DNA of 29,540 nt from Tidjanibacter sp. (GCA_017630115.1 JAGBVY010000146.1:1-29540), one strand, 5' to 3'; counted from the first letter of the stretch, positions 1 through 8,470 are shown. Notes: generated by a model not told the origin, from the letters alone. Numbers and translations are program-made.

Positions 1-64
1 TAGGTTGCACCAACCATCGGTCATCGGTTGACGGTCGTCGGTTGACGGTCGGTCGTCGGTTGAC
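1..64. repeat. heptamer-period intergenic array (TGACGGT/CGTCGGT type)
   Basis: From about position 15, units such as CATCGGT, TGACGGT and CGTCGGT follow one another with a 7-base period up to the end of asd. The same words recur at 8478-8530 and, inverted, at 11213-11285. The array continues off the left edge, so its full length is unknown. Confidence 0.75.
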
Positions 65-1066
65 TTACCTTGTACCGAAGAGTTTCTCGGCAATCTGCAC
101 AGCGTTGAGAGCTGCACCTTTGCGAATCTGGTCGGCCACACACCAGAATGTAAGGCCATTGGGGTTGGCAATATCCTTGCGGATGCGACCCACATAAACG
201 GGGGTGCTCTCTGCCACAAACAGAGGCATTGGATACTTCTTCTCGGCAGGCACGTCGTCGATGACAATGCCCTCCGCCTTGGCGAATGCCTCCACAGCCT
301 CCTCGGGCGATACGGGGCGCTCAAACTCCACCCAGATAGCCTCCGAGTGGGCGCGAGCCACAGGCACCCTCACACAGGTGGCCGACACAGCGATGTCGGA
401 GTGCATAATCTTCTGTGTCTCGTGATACATTTTCAGCTCCTCCTTGGTGTAGTCGTCGTCGGCAAAAACGTCGATATGGGGGATTAGGTTGCCGGCAATC
501 TGGTAGGCAAACTTGTTTACGGTAATCTCCTTGCCCTCGGCAATTTCACCATACTGATTGTTCAGCTCAGCGATACCCATAGCACCTGCGCCACTAACAG
601 CCTGATAGGTGGCAACGTGTACACGCTTGATGTGGGCCACCTTTTCGAGTGCAGCCAGAGCCACAACCATCTGTATGGTCGAGCAGTTGGGGTTGGCGAT
701 GACCCTGCGGGGTGCGTTGTGGGCATCCTCGGGATTGACCTCAGGCACCACCAGAGGCACATCGGCATCCATACGGAAGGCGCTCGAATTGTCAATCATT
801 ATTGTGCCGTGCTTAGTAATGGTCTTTTCAAACTCCTTGGAGGTGCTACCGCCTGCCGACACAAAGGCCACGTCAATACCCTTGAAGTCGTCGTTGTGTT
901 GGAGGAGTTTTACGGTATATTTCTTTCCTCTAAACTCATATTCACTGCCTGCGCTACGCTCACTGCCAAACAGGTGGAGCTCATCGATGGGGAACTCTCT
1001 CTCGGCCAGAATCCTCAGAAACTCCTGACCTACGGCGCCGCTGGCGCCTACTATTGCTACGTTCAT
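65..1066 (-). CDS. asd: aspartate-semialdehyde dehydrogenase
   Basis: The enzyme reduces aspartyl-4-phosphate to aspartate-4-semialdehyde with NADPH in the cytoplasm, the branch point to lysine/diaminopimelate, threonine and methionine. The 333-residue length is normal. The N-terminal nucleotide-binding loop GASGAVGQEF (residues 7-16) is present. The active-site cysteine is C128 in NPNCST, with Q155 in YQAVSGAG and the acid/base histidine H240 in RAHSEA. The start is the ATG that places the Rossmann fold at residue 3; an earlier start would add nothing conserved. No TAnnTTTG box was recognised in the 40 bases upstream, so it may be transcribed from the repeat-filled gap or by read-through from the PBP gene 353 bp upstream. 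Diaminopimelate supply links it functionally to the neighbouring peptidoglycan synthase, but co-regulation is inference. Confidence 0.97.
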   Translation of the reverse strand: MNVAIVGASGAVGQEFLRILAEREFPIDELHLFGSERSAGSEYEFRGKKYTVKLLQHNDDFKGIDVAFVSAGGSTSKEFEKTITKHGTIMIDNSSAFRMDADVPLVVPEVNPEDAHNAPRRVIANPNCSTIQMVVALAALEKVAHIKRVHVATYQAVSGAGAMGIAELNNQYGEIAEGKEITVNKFAYQIAGNLIPHIDVFADDDYTKEELKMYHETQKIMHSDIAVSATCVRVPVARAHSEAIWVEFERPVSPEEAVEAFAKAEGIVIDDVPAEKKYPMPLFVAESTPVYVGRIRKDIANPNGLTFWCVADQIRKGAALNAVQIAEKLFGTR

Positions 1067-1107
1067 ACTTTTATTATTCTGTTTACTGTTGTAATTCTAT
1101 TTACTTT

Positions 1108-1226
1108 CGAGCGCGCCTTGTCGGTGTTTTCTGCGTTACGCTTGCTTCGGAAATCCTCATTTGCCCAAGCAAACTGCGGTTTCCTCAGCTTCGCAAGCCT
1201 TGAAAACCCTCGACAAATCGCACTCG
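1108..1226. repeat. palindromic repeat element, copy A
   Basis: About 119 bp, nearly identical to copy B at 25386-25505. The two halves form a long imperfect palindrome: the left end CGAGCGCGCCTTGTCG pairs with the right end CGACAAATCGCACTCG. At the tip are an outer stem GGAAA/TTTCC (1149-1153, 1180-1184) and an inner stem TTTGC/GCAAA (1160-1164, 1169-1173). Copy B has CTTAC/GTAAG at the inner stem, so pairing is kept while sequence changes. Family relation to copies C and D rests on the shared CCTCA and CTGCGG flanks of the inner stem. Confidence 0.85.
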
Positions 1227-1246
1227 ACTTTCTTCCGACCCAGAGG

Positions 1247-1301
1247 GTTGCGGTGTCCTCAGCTACGCAAGCCTTGAAAACCCTCGACAAATCGCACTTG
1301 C
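1247..1301. repeat. palindromic repeat element, partial right-arm duplicate of copy A
   Basis: The stretch from GTCCTCAGCTACGCAAGCC to the CGCACTTG end repeats the right half of copy A with few differences, directly after it. The left half and apical stem are missing. The following bases (CCCAATAAACTGCGGTTTGC, about 1308-1327) look like another decayed fragment of the apex. Confidence 0.75.
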
Positions 1302-1395
1302 CCTTTCCCAATAAACTGCGGTTTGCTTCTATGGTTGTTCTTAATTGCTATCGCTCGGCATAGTGAGCAAGCCCTCTCTACCCTCGCTTAATCGC

Positions 1396-1422
1396 AATTT
1401 TGAATTTTGAATTTTGCATTTA
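1396..1422. repeat. GAATTTT heptamer array abutting the PBP stop codon
   Basis: Three 7-bp units (TTTTGAA, TTTTGAA, TTTTGCA) run into the TAA stop of the PBP gene (1420-1422 on the minus strand). The same array type lies at the 3' ends of the SUI1-like gene (6928-6960) and the second nuclease gene (16521-16552). Confidence 0.8.
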
Positions 1423-3852
1423 GAAAAACTCGTCATCCTCCTCGAAGATTACATCCGAGGGTTTCTCGGGCACTTCGGGCTCAATCTCGTCGGGGTTTTC
1501 GCCCTCCTCGTTCTCATTCTCCACATCCTCAATGGTTATTGAGCCATCCCAGCAGTCATAATCCTTAGCTCCTGCGGGGCGGTAGAACTTATCCTCCTTG
1601 GTCACGCCGAGGGTGCCGTTGTCCATAACCTTTTTCAAGAACTCGCCATAGATAGGCAGGGCCACAACCGAGCCTTCGCCCTTCGAGGCGAGGTGGACAC
1701 TCTGGTCCTCGCCACCAACCCACACACCTCCAACGAGGTTGGGGGCGACGCACATAAACCACGCATCGCGGTTCTCCTGCGACGTACCGGTCTTACCGCC
1801 AACCTCCACATCGCTCATGCCGTAGGCCCAGCCCAAGCGCACACCCGTACCTCGCTGAACGACGGTGCGGAGCATATCGACCATTGTGTAGGCTGTAAGG
1901 TCGCTGATGGCCACAGTGGTGGTGGGGCTAAATTCGGCCAAGACGTTGCCGTGGCGGTCCTCAATGCGGGTGACAAATATGGGCTCGGTGTGAACACCTC
2001 TATTGGCGAAGGTAGAGTAGGCTCCAACCATCTCAAAGAGGCTCACATCGGGAGTGCCGAGGCAGATGGCGTTCACTGGGTCCACATAGCTCATAATACC
2101 CATATCGTGGATGAAGTCGGCTACGGCGGCGGGTTGGTTGGCCTGTTTCATAATCCAAGCCGAGTAGTTGTTGCGGCTGCGAGCCAAGCCCCATTTGAGG
2201 GGGTACATCTCGCCGTCATAGACAACCTTCGTGCCGGCCTCCTTGGGGGTCCAAGCCTCGCCCGTGTAGGTCTCGATGGTCACAGGCATATTGGGCACCA
2301 TTGTGCAGGGGTTGTAGCCGAGGTGGTCGATAGCGAAGGTGTAGATGAAGGGTTTGATTGTCGAGCCCACCTGACGCTTGCCCTGCTTGGCCATATCGTA
2401 CTTGAAGTAGCGGAACGATGGACCACCAACATAGGCCTTGACATAGCCGTTGTGGGGGTCAACCGCCATAAGCGAGGCGCGCATAATGCGTTTGTGATGG
2501 AGGATGGAATCCATAGGGGTTATGAGCGTATCCACCTCGCCTTTGTAGGTGAATATGCGGGTTTTGACCTTGGTGCGGAACGCCTCGTCAATCTGGCTCT
2601 GCGAGTAGCCGGCGTTGCTCATTTCGCGGTAGCGGTCCGAATAGCGCACAGCACGTTTGAGTATCTTGTCAATATCCTCCTGCGAGAGGTCGGTAAAGAG
2701 TACCTTAGTTTCGCGGTACTGTTTGTCCATTGCGGGCTGAATCTGGTCGCGTAGTTGTTTCTGCACAGCCTCCTCGGCGTAGCGTTGCATCGTCGAGTTG
2801 AGGGTGGTGTAGATTTTCAGACCGTCACGATAGATGTTGTAGGTTGTGCCGTCGGCCTTTTTGTTCTTCAAGCACCAACCATAAAGGGGATTCGACTCCC
2901 AACGCTCCACCTCCTTCTCGTAGTCGTACTTGGTGTAGTACATATTGCGGGTGGGTTTGGGTGAGGTCATCGTCACTCTAATCATCTCGCGGAAGTAGGT
3001 TGCCAAGCCTTCGTTGTGCGACGAGGAGGAGAAGTTGAGCTCAATGGGGAGTTGTTTGAGCGAGTCGAGTTGTGCGGCCGAAATGTAGTCGTTCTTCTCC
3101 ATACGGGTCATTACCGTATTGCGTCGTGCAAGCGAGTTCTTGGGGTTGCGCACAGGGCTATACCTTGTGGGGGCGTTGAGCACACCCACCAGCACTGCCG
3201 CCTCTTGCACGTTGATTTCCGAGGGCTCTTTGCCAAAGAAGGTCTTGGCCGCTGCCTTAATACCGTAGGCATTGGAGCCGTAGAATACGGTATTGAAGTA
3301 CATTGCCACAATCTCGTTTTTGGTGTAGTTGTGTTCGAGCTTCACGGCTGTAATCCATTCCTTAAACTTGGCCACAACGAGTTTGCCCACCCTTGCCACC
3401 TTCGACGAGTAGTGGGTTGTGTCGCGTGGGAAGAGGTTTTTTGCTAGCTGCTGAGTGATTGTCGAGCCGCCACCCTGACCTTTGTCGCCCAGAGCGATGG
3501 TCTTTATACCCACCCTCATCAGCGAGAGGAAGTCGATACCTGAGTGGGAGTTGAAACGCTCGTCCTCGGTGGAGATGAGGGCTGCCACAAGTGCGGGCGA
3601 GAGCTCTTCGTAGTCCACATAGGAGCGATTCTGCACATAGTACGAACCGAGCAATACGCCATCTTCGGAGTAAATCTCGGTGGCGAGGTTGCTTTTGGGG
3701 TTTTCCAGCTCCTCAAAAGAGGGTAGTTTGCCAAAAACGCCGGCGTTGGTGAGTGCGAGCAGCGTTAGGAAGGTTACCGAGGGAACGAGTACTATGGTCC
3801 AAAACCAAAGTGTTACCTTCTGTGGGCGAGTTAGTTGGCTGTATTTTTTCAT
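1420..3852 (-). CDS. class A penicillin-binding protein (PBP1A-type transglycosylase/transpeptidase)
   Basis: This bifunctional enzyme polymerises lipid II and cross-links peptidoglycan in the periplasm. The 810 residues are typical for PBP1A. A short cytoplasmic N-terminus is followed by one membrane anchor (about residues 13-36). The GT51 domain shows EDERF with catalytic E96 and GGGSTITQQLAKN (127-139). The transpeptidase domain shows S497-T-I-K500, the SRN motif at 559-561 and KTGTS at 687-691, so both active sites look intact. The C-terminus (about 765-810) is strongly acidic and proline-rich, probably disordered. The start ATG lies about 30 bases below a TATCTTTG promoter box. The heptamer array overlaps its stop codon. 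Orthology to a named mrcA/ponA is likely but left open. Confidence 0.96.
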   Translation of the reverse strand: MKKYSQLTRPQKVTLWFWTIVLVPSVTFLTLLALTNAGVFGKLPSFEELENPKSNLATEIYSEDGVLLGSYYVQNRSYVDYEELSPALVAALISTEDERFNSHSGIDFLSLMRVGIKTIALGDKGQGGGSTITQQLAKNLFPRDTTHYSSKVARVGKLVVAKFKEWITAVKLEHNYTKNEIVAMYFNTVFYGSNAYGIKAAAKTFFGKEPSEINVQEAAVLVGVLNAPTRYSPVRNPKNSLARRNTVMTRMEKNDYISAAQLDSLKQLPIELNFSSSSHNEGLATYFREMIRVTMTSPKPTRNMYYTKYDYEKEVERWESNPLYGWCLKNKKADGTTYNIYRDGLKIYTTLNSTMQRYAEEAVQKQLRDQIQPAMDKQYRETKVLFTDLSQEDIDKILKRAVRYSDRYREMSNAGYSQSQIDEAFRTKVKTRIFTYKGEVDTLITPMDSILHHKRIMRASLMAVDPHNGYVKAYVGGPSFRYFKYDMAKQGKRQVGSTIKPFIYTFAIDHLGYNPCTMVPNMPVTIETYTGEAWTPKEAGTKVVYDGEMYPLKWGLARSRNNYSAWIMKQANQPAAVADFIHDMGIMSYVDPVNAICLGTPDVSLFEMVGAYSTFANRGVHTEPIFVTRIEDRHGNVLAEFSPTTTVAISDLTAYTMVDMLRTVVQRGTGVRLGWAYGMSDVEVGGKTGTSQENRDAWFMCVAPNLVGGVWVGGEDQSVHLASKGEGSVVALPIYGEFLKKVMDNGTLGVTKEDKFYRPAGAKDYDCWDGSITIEDVENENEEGENPDEIEPEVPEKPSDVIFEEDDEFF

Positions 3853-3887
3853 AGTTCTACTACGCTATTTCGGGTTTGTTCAGTCCA

Positions 3888-3895
3888 CAAAGATA
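3888..3895 (-). promoter_or_regulatory. Bacteroidetes -7 box (TATCTTTG) for the PBP gene
   Basis: On the minus strand the bases read TATCTTTG, matching TAnnTTTG, with a TTG about 18 bases further upstream. Transcription would start near 3881, giving a leader of about 30 bases. Confidence 0.65.
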
Positions 3896-3937
3896 GTTTT
3901 TTTGCCCGAAACCCAACACCATACCTACGGTATGAGG

Positions 3938-6889
3938 CTAAAAATTGAGGTTTAGGCCAGCTGTGAAGGTGGGTTTGCGCCACTCGTCGAGGTCGAAGTA
4001 GGCGCCCACCTTTATTGTTAGGTCGCCCTGCTCGGGCAGTCGGAGCCACGAAGTGTCGGCCCACAAGTCGGCTCCAACACACTTAGCTCCGCGCCACACT
4101 CTCTCACCACTCTCGGTCCATAGGCGACCTTGTAGGGTCTCGGCAAAGAGCGACAAGCGGAGGCGTTTGAGCAGCACCACGCCACTTATGCCCACATCGG
4201 GGTAGCAGAGCGGGGTGTCGTATTGGAGCGATAGGCCCACTTGGTCGTCGGGATAGACCACTGTGCGTATGCCTCGTGGGTTGAGCCAACCGAAGTTGAG
4301 CGAGTAGCCTAACGGACCACTTCCGCCAATGCCCTGATAGGAGGCTCTGACCGTAAAACCGTCGTTTGCTCCGAAGGCGGGAGTGTAGAGGCGACCAAAC
4401 AGACCATAGGAGGTGGTTGTGGGTATGGGTGCAAAGACTTTTCCTACTCCCGCAACAAGGGCCACGCCCCAACGAGGTTGTATGTTGCGATAGGCCGAGG
4501 AGGTGTAGCTATTCCATTGGATGGTGGCTGCGGCGGCGGTGCGTCCGACCACATAGCTCTCCGAGAGAGGATTGTAGATGCTCGAATTGGAGCGTGATAG
4601 CTCCACTGCGGGGGTCACAACAGTGGTCACATCGCTGTGTGAGATGACAATGGGGAGGTGGATGCGACCATAGAGCGAGTAGTAATACGAGGTAGGCTCG
4701 GGCTTGGGGGCGCTCTCGGAGTGATCGTAGGAGGCGTAGTAGTCGCCATCCTCCATCATTAGTCCCGCTGTACCACCCGCGCCGGCAGGGCCATTGTCGA
4801 TGTAGGCGTTGAGCTCAAACTTGGGTGCAAGACCAATGTAGTTTAGTTGCAGATTTGTTCCCACTCTGCCGTTGGGTAGCCAGAAGAGTCCGAGTGAGCC
4901 TATGGCGTCGGAGAGCAGGCTCTGCGACACGGCCGTAAGTCCGAAGCGCACATTGCTCATATTGCCCGCCATAAGTTGGTCGGGGAGGTAGTAGATAGGG
5001 GCCCAACTATGGATGCCTACCGCTCCGAGGGCTTTGTTGTAGCGTTTGGTCTTGAAGCGCTGGCGCGAGAGATTGAGCTCTTTGCCCTCGAAGTTCACCG
5101 AGTCGATACAAACATCCCACTCCCAACGATAGACCTCAGGATTGACTACGCTCTCAGGTAGGCGTGAGTAGTTCACCCTTGGGTAGTCCTCCTCAGACGA
5201 GAGGAGGGCGGTGGCTGGGTGGTAGCCCTCGGCGTCGTAGGTGGCCATAGCCACTGTTGTGTTGTTGGCTGCGGGGTAGAATGAGCCGTAGCGCGAGGTG
5301 CTAATGCGCTCTTCGTTGAGTGTGAGGATGTTGAGGCGGTGAATCTCGTTGTAGCCCGAGGCAATAGAACCAAAGTAGAGGTGGCCGTCTGGGGAGGCGC
5401 TAAGGTCGGAGAGGGTGACATAGGAGGCCTCTTTCACAACGCTGCGCTGGCCTGTTGCGGGGTTGAGGCTCTCGATGGCCATACCACCATTGCCCGTAGT
5501 GAGCAAGTAGAGCCTATCGCCTATGGCAGCCATACCGTGACACTCCACACCCGCGGGTAGGGTGTGTTCGCCTTTGGCCGAAACGATTGTGTATCTACCT
5601 TCGAGTTTGTAGCGCACATAGGCCAATGAGCCGTTGAGGTTGGTGGGGTAGAGCGCTCGGGTCGATTTGGGTAGCACACGCTCCTTGCGGTGGGGCTTGC
5701 CGAGGGGGGCACGATAGAGTATCGAGCCGAAATCTTGTGCAAAGGAGCTGAGTTGCGAGAGTTCACACCAATAGATGTGGTCACCCACAATGGCGGGTGG
5801 GGTGTTGAGGTTGCCAATGTGGCGTAGGGTGCGCTCCTTGCCCGTTGTGATCTCTATCTCCACAAGGGCCGAGGGGCTATCGAAACTACTCTTCACCCAG
5901 ACAATGTGGCTCTCATCCACCCATAGAGGGTGGCGATAGTGGGTGTAGGGCGACTTCTCGGGTTTGCTGAGGGCTATTCTTTGGGCGCTATCGCTACGCT
6001 CGGGCAGACTCTCCCAGTGGGAGTTGAGCCTCTCGAAGGTGGTGCGAAAGAGCTGCTCGGTAGTGCATCCCCATTGGCGACGCATAGCCCACTCAAAGGG
6101 GGCAATGGTTATGGGCCAACGCGAGGCGTAGTCCATAATCTCTCCCCACGCATAGCCTCCTGCCAGAGTGTTGGCAGTGGTTACCATCTGGTAGCCCAGT
6201 TCGTAGTGGGAGGGGGTGTAGAGGTTGTAGGAGCCAGAGAACCACACGTCGGGGTTGTCGTAGCTAAGTATCTCGCGCCCAACGGCACGATAGTGCATCG
6301 TATAGGAGGGTTGCTTGGCTCGGCCAAACAGACTGGCCTGAGTCTCGGCATCGACAGCGTCGCCCTCCAACCACCAGAAGGGCATTACACCGGTGGTGGC
6401 CAATAGAGCCTGCTCGCCCAGCAGGTAGTAGGCCCAACGAGGTAGGCGGCCGCCAAAGAGTGCGGCATATTGGGCTGCGTGGCGGTATTCGTGAACGGAG
6501 AGTTGTCGCAACCACGTTGTGGCATAGCTGTGGGTTGCGGGGGTTGTGCACATCTCAATGCGCTCGGGCGCCATAATAGTTATTCCGTTAGATGCGCTAC
6601 TGGCTCCGTGTAGCACAACGGGCATATCCAGAGGGGCAATCGAACTACCATTGTGCCCCAGTCCGTAGCCTATGGAGTGGTTGAGCGAGTCCATCAGGAA
6701 GAGCACCCTTCGGGCCTCATCCTCGGCGTAGGTGGGGGCAACAACACTCACACTCTTGCCACTGAGGGTGCGCCAACGGGTCGTAGCAGGACTTGCTCCC
6801 CCCGAGTAGAACTGCGCCGCCAGAGGCGACGAACAGAGCGTTGCCACTGCCCAAAGCACTAAGGGTATGATGTGTCGCTTGAAAAACAT
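3938..6889 (-). CDS. secreted HExxH zincin-like protein with propeller-like middle and C-terminal outer-membrane barrel
   Basis: I do not recognise a named gene. A signal peptide (about residues 1-25, cut after PLAAQ) is followed by a globular region containing HEYRH (133-137) and, about 40 residues later, WWLEGDA with E175. That is the layout of a gluzincin zinc site (HExxH plus a downstream Glu). The middle (about 300-620) has repeated short beta-rich segments such as SPDGHLYFGS, suggesting a TolB/WD-like beta-propeller. The last about 330 residues alternate hydrophobic and polar positions and end in NLNF, typical of an outer-membrane barrel with a terminal Phe. The 983-residue protein would therefore sit in the outer membrane with a possible protease domain. 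It lies between the SUI1-like and PBP genes, 85 bp from the latter. Catalysis is unproven. Confidence 0.8.
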   Translation of the reverse strand: MFFKRHIIPLVLWAVATLCSSPLAAQFYSGGASPATTRWRTLSGKSVSVVAPTYAEDEARRVLFLMDSLNHSIGYGLGHNGSSIAPLDMPVVLHGASSASNGITIMAPERIEMCTTPATHSYATTWLRQLSVHEYRHAAQYAALFGGRLPRWAYYLLGEQALLATTGVMPFWWLEGDAVDAETQASLFGRAKQPSYTMHYRAVGREILSYDNPDVWFSGSYNLYTPSHYELGYQMVTTANTLAGGYAWGEIMDYASRWPITIAPFEWAMRRQWGCTTEQLFRTTFERLNSHWESLPERSDSAQRIALSKPEKSPYTHYRHPLWVDESHIVWVKSSFDSPSALVEIEITTGKERTLRHIGNLNTPPAIVGDHIYWCELSQLSSFAQDFGSILYRAPLGKPHRKERVLPKSTRALYPTNLNGSLAYVRYKLEGRYTIVSAKGEHTLPAGVECHGMAAIGDRLYLLTTGNGGMAIESLNPATGQRSVVKEASYVTLSDLSASPDGHLYFGSIASGYNEIHRLNILTLNEERISTSRYGSFYPAANNTTVAMATYDAEGYHPATALLSSEEDYPRVNYSRLPESVVNPEVYRWEWDVCIDSVNFEGKELNLSRQRFKTKRYNKALGAVGIHSWAPIYYLPDQLMAGNMSNVRFGLTAVSQSLLSDAIGSLGLFWLPNGRVGTNLQLNYIGLAPKFELNAYIDNGPAGAGGTAGLMMEDGDYYASYDHSESAPKPEPTSYYYSLYGRIHLPIVISHSDVTTVVTPAVELSRSNSSIYNPLSESYVVGRTAAAATIQWNSYTSSAYRNIQPRWGVALVAGVGKVFAPIPTTTSYGLFGRLYTPAFGANDGFTVRASYQGIGGSGPLGYSLNFGWLNPRGIRTVVYPDDQVGLSLQYDTPLCYPDVGISGVVLLKRLRLSLFAETLQGRLWTESGERVWRGAKCVGADLWADTSWLRLPEQGDLTIKVGAYFDLDEWRKPTFTAGLNLNF

Positions 6890-6895
6890 CGTTTT

Positions 6896-6960
6896 GAGTA
6901 GTCAGTTATCAGTTTTTTGAGTAGGGTAATTTTGAATTTTGAATTTTGCATTTTGAATTT
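6896..6960. repeat. heptamer arrays between the barrel protein and the SUI1-like gene
   Basis: An AGTTATC-type stretch (about 6898-6915) is followed by an array of TTTTGAA units (about 6928-6960) that runs into the TGA stop of the SUI1-like gene. Together they fill almost the whole 70-bp gap. A similar pair, AGTTATC-type then TTTTGAA-type, occurs at 16485-16552. Confidence 0.8.
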
Positions 6961-7310
6961 CACTTGCCACCTGCGGCTTTGGCACGGTAGCCCTTCGAGA
7001 GGAGTATTTCGAGCACTTTTTCGCGGTGTGAGCCTTGGATGATAATCTCGCCATCCTTGATAGAGCCGCCTACGCCACAGCGATTTTTCAGCGCCTTGGC
7101 CAACTCTTTCAGCTCCTCCTCGGGGCCAACGAAGCCCTTTACGAGGGTTACAGTCTTACCGCCTCGGTGGTTGCTCTCTATCCAGACCCTCAGATTTTGC
7201 TTCGAGGGGGCTATGCTCTCCACCTCAGGCTCAGTGTCGGTGGTGTATTGAAAGTCGGGATTGGTGGAAAATACCACACCCAAACGTGCTTTCCAATCGT
7301 TCTCTGCCAT
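6960..7310 (-). CDS. SUI1/YciH-family translation initiation factor
   Basis: A 116-residue cytoplasmic protein of the eIF1/SUI1 fold, bacterial YciH type. YciH in E. coli is thought to bind the small ribosomal subunit and influence initiation fidelity. The family's glycine-rich loop RGGKTVTLVKGF (about residues 49-60) and the C-terminal helix region with GEIIIQGSHREKV are visible. The N-terminal about 45 residues are less conserved, as usual. The start is the ATG about 20 bases below a TATCTTTG box. Its promoter sits back to back with that of the diverging DUF4435 gene. The stop codon overlaps a heptamer array. The exact role in Bacteroidetes is not established here. Confidence 0.92.
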   Translation of the reverse strand: MAENDWKARLGVVFSTNPDFQYTTDTEPEVESIAPSKQNLRVWIESNHRGGKTVTLVKGFVGPEEELKELAKALKNRCGVGGSIKDGEIIIQGSHREKVLEILLSKGYRAKAAGGK

Positions 7311-7332
7311 AATCTTCTAGTGCTTAATTGTA

Positions 7333-7340
7333 CAAAGATA
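7333..7340 (-). promoter_or_regulatory. -7 box (TATCTTTG) for the SUI1-like gene
   Basis: The minus strand reads TATCTTTGTA, matching TAnnTTTG. The start point would be near 7326, leaving a leader of about 16 bases. It is 10 bases from the oppositely oriented box at 7351-7358. Confidence 0.7.
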
Positions 7341-7350
7341 ATAATTTTCT

Positions 7351-7358
7351 TATATTTG
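7351..7358 (+). promoter_or_regulatory. -7 box (TATATTTG) for the DUF4435 gene
   Basis: The plus strand reads TATATTTG with a TTG at 7328-7330, about 20 bases upstream, matching the -33/-7 layout. Transcription would begin near 7365, only about 5 bases before the ATG at 7370. That argues against the in-frame ATG at 7328, which lies upstream of the box. Confidence 0.65.
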
Positions 7359-7369
7359 TAGTGACGATT

Positions 7370-8392
7370 ATGGCAAAACATCGACGATACCCACGCGGTG
7401 AGCGACTATTTAAGCCCCAACCACCAACCTCACCTCTACCTCAGCTACTACCCGTGCCTGAGGGTTGTAGGCGTGTGCTTGTTGAGGTTGAGGGCTACGA
7501 GGATGTTGCCTTTTGGCGTGGCATACTCGACCCCTACGAGAGCGAGAAGCTACGTTTCGACATCTCGGTGCCATTGGAGGAGCAACTGGCCAAGGGCAAA
7601 AAGACCCTGCTGGGGCGTGCAGCAATGTGTCATCCCAACCACATTATGTGTATGGATAGCGACTTCGACTACCTCTTTGCCAGCCAAACGGCCGACGCAC
7701 GCATCATCAACTCCTCGCCCTATCTCTTCCACACCTACGTCTATTCCACCGAGAATTTCGTCTGCTACGCCCCCTCGTTGCACAACATCTGTGTAAAGGC
7801 TACAAAGAACGATGCCAAAATTTTCGACTTCGAGCGTTTCTTTGCCGCCTATTCGAGGGCTATCTACCCCGCCTTTGTATGGTATGCCTACTCGGCCCAA
7901 ATCTCAACGCCCAACATCTTTACGTTGCAGAGTTTCAAAAACACCGTGCGTCTGGGCTATCTCGACATCGACAATACGGGAGCTTCTACCATCGAGTGGT
8001 TGGAGCGTCAGGTGGCTCGCCGAGTGCGCTCGTTGGAGAACGACTACCCTGAGGTGGCCGAGCGACTGGGCGAGTTTGAGGTCTTGCTCCACAATAGGGG
8101 TGTTACGCCCGATGAAACCTATCTCTTTATGCACGGCCACACCCTTATGGACAACGTCGTTACGGTGGTGCTCGATGCCGTATGTTCAAAACTGAGGCTT
8201 ATGAGCGGCGAGCGCATACGCACCTCTGGTTGTGAGGGTCAGCGACTGCTCAATGAGCAGAGCAACTACACCAACTCGCTCTACAATGTGCGTGATGCAC
8301 TACTTTTCAACGAGAACTATAAGGATTGTTTTCTCTATAAGAAACTCCAACACGACATCGAACAGTTCCTTTTGCTGACTGCCGAGGGTTGA
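7370..8392 (+). CDS. DUF4435 domain-containing protein (TOPRIM-like nuclease/primase fold suspected)
   Basis: A 340-residue soluble protein. The N-terminal region has the DUF4435 pattern: VEVEGYEDVAFW (about residues 38-49), then CMDSDFDYL (about 93-101) and YVYSTENFVC. These acidic residues (E, DxD, E) resemble a TOPRIM metal site as in OLD-family nucleases. DUF4435 proteins are often found beside ATPases in defence or repair contexts, but no ATPase partner is encoded here. The start at 7370 was chosen because an in-frame ATG 42 bases upstream precedes the promoter box. The gene appears nearly leaderless. A GC-rich hairpin with a T run follows about 50 bases after the stop. Molecular function is unknown. 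Confidence 0.88.
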   Translation: MAKHRRYPRGERLFKPQPPTSPLPQLLPVPEGCRRVLVEVEGYEDVAFWRGILDPYESEKLRFDISVPLEEQLAKGKKTLLGRAAMCHPNHIMCMDSDFDYLFASQTADARIINSSPYLFHTYVYSTENFVCYAPSLHNICVKATKNDAKIFDFERFFAAYSRAIYPAFVWYAYSAQISTPNIFTLQSFKNTVRLGYLDIDNTGASTIEWLERQVARRVRSLENDYPEVAERLGEFEVLLHNRGVTPDETYLFMHGHTLMDNVVTVVLDAVCSKLRLMSGERIRTSGCEGQRLLNEQSNYTNSLYNVRDALLFNENYKDCFLYKKLQHDIEQFLLLTAEG

Positions 8393-8400
8393 GGAATAGC

Positions 8401-8430
8401 GGTCAGTAGTCAGCAATCAGCAGTCAGCTC
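8401..8430. repeat. heptamer array (GTCAGTA/GTCAGCA type)
   Basis: Units GTCAGTA, GTCAGCA, ATCAGCA and GTCAGCT follow with a 7-base period immediately after the DUF4435 stop codon. It resembles the AGTTATC arrays near 6900 and 16490. Confidence 0.7.
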
Positions 8431-8440
8431 TGCGCCAAGG

Positions 8441-8470
8441 CGCGGGTATTAAAAAAGATACCCGCGTTTT
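8441..8470 (+). terminator. hairpin terminator after the DUF4435 gene
   Basis: CGCGGGTAT pairs with ATACCCGCG across a short A-rich loop and is followed by TTTT. The right arm and T run (GATACCCGCGTTTT) are identical to those of the terminator at 11377-11413. Confidence 0.85.

Larger units (their letters stand above)
1067..1419. other. 353-bp intergenic region built of palindromic and heptamer repeats
   Basis: The gap between asd and the PBP gene holds one full copy of the 120-bp palindromic element (1108-1226), a second partial right arm (1247-1301), a further decayed fragment around 1303-1330, and a GAATTTT heptamer array that overlaps the PBP stop codon. Open frames crossing this gap on either strand consist of these repeats and are not considered genes. 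No convincing promoter for asd was found in it. Confidence 0.8.

Noticed and set aside
1108..1226. tRNA or other known structured RNA
   Set aside because: No cloverleaf, no T-loop or CCA end; the element is one long imperfect palindrome.
617..1363. Open plus-strand frame of 248 codons opposite asd and the repeat region
   Set aside because: It is antisense to asd with its conserved motifs and runs through palindromic repeats; no domain or promoter is seen.
1693..2754. 353-codon open frame on the plus strand inside the PBP gene
   Set aside because: Composition reflects the codon bias of the PBP gene read backwards; the PBP motifs are intact on the other strand.
7370..8392. Defence island (DUF4435 with ATPase)
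   Set aside because: No ATPase, restriction or other defence gene is adjacent; the flanking genes are housekeeping.
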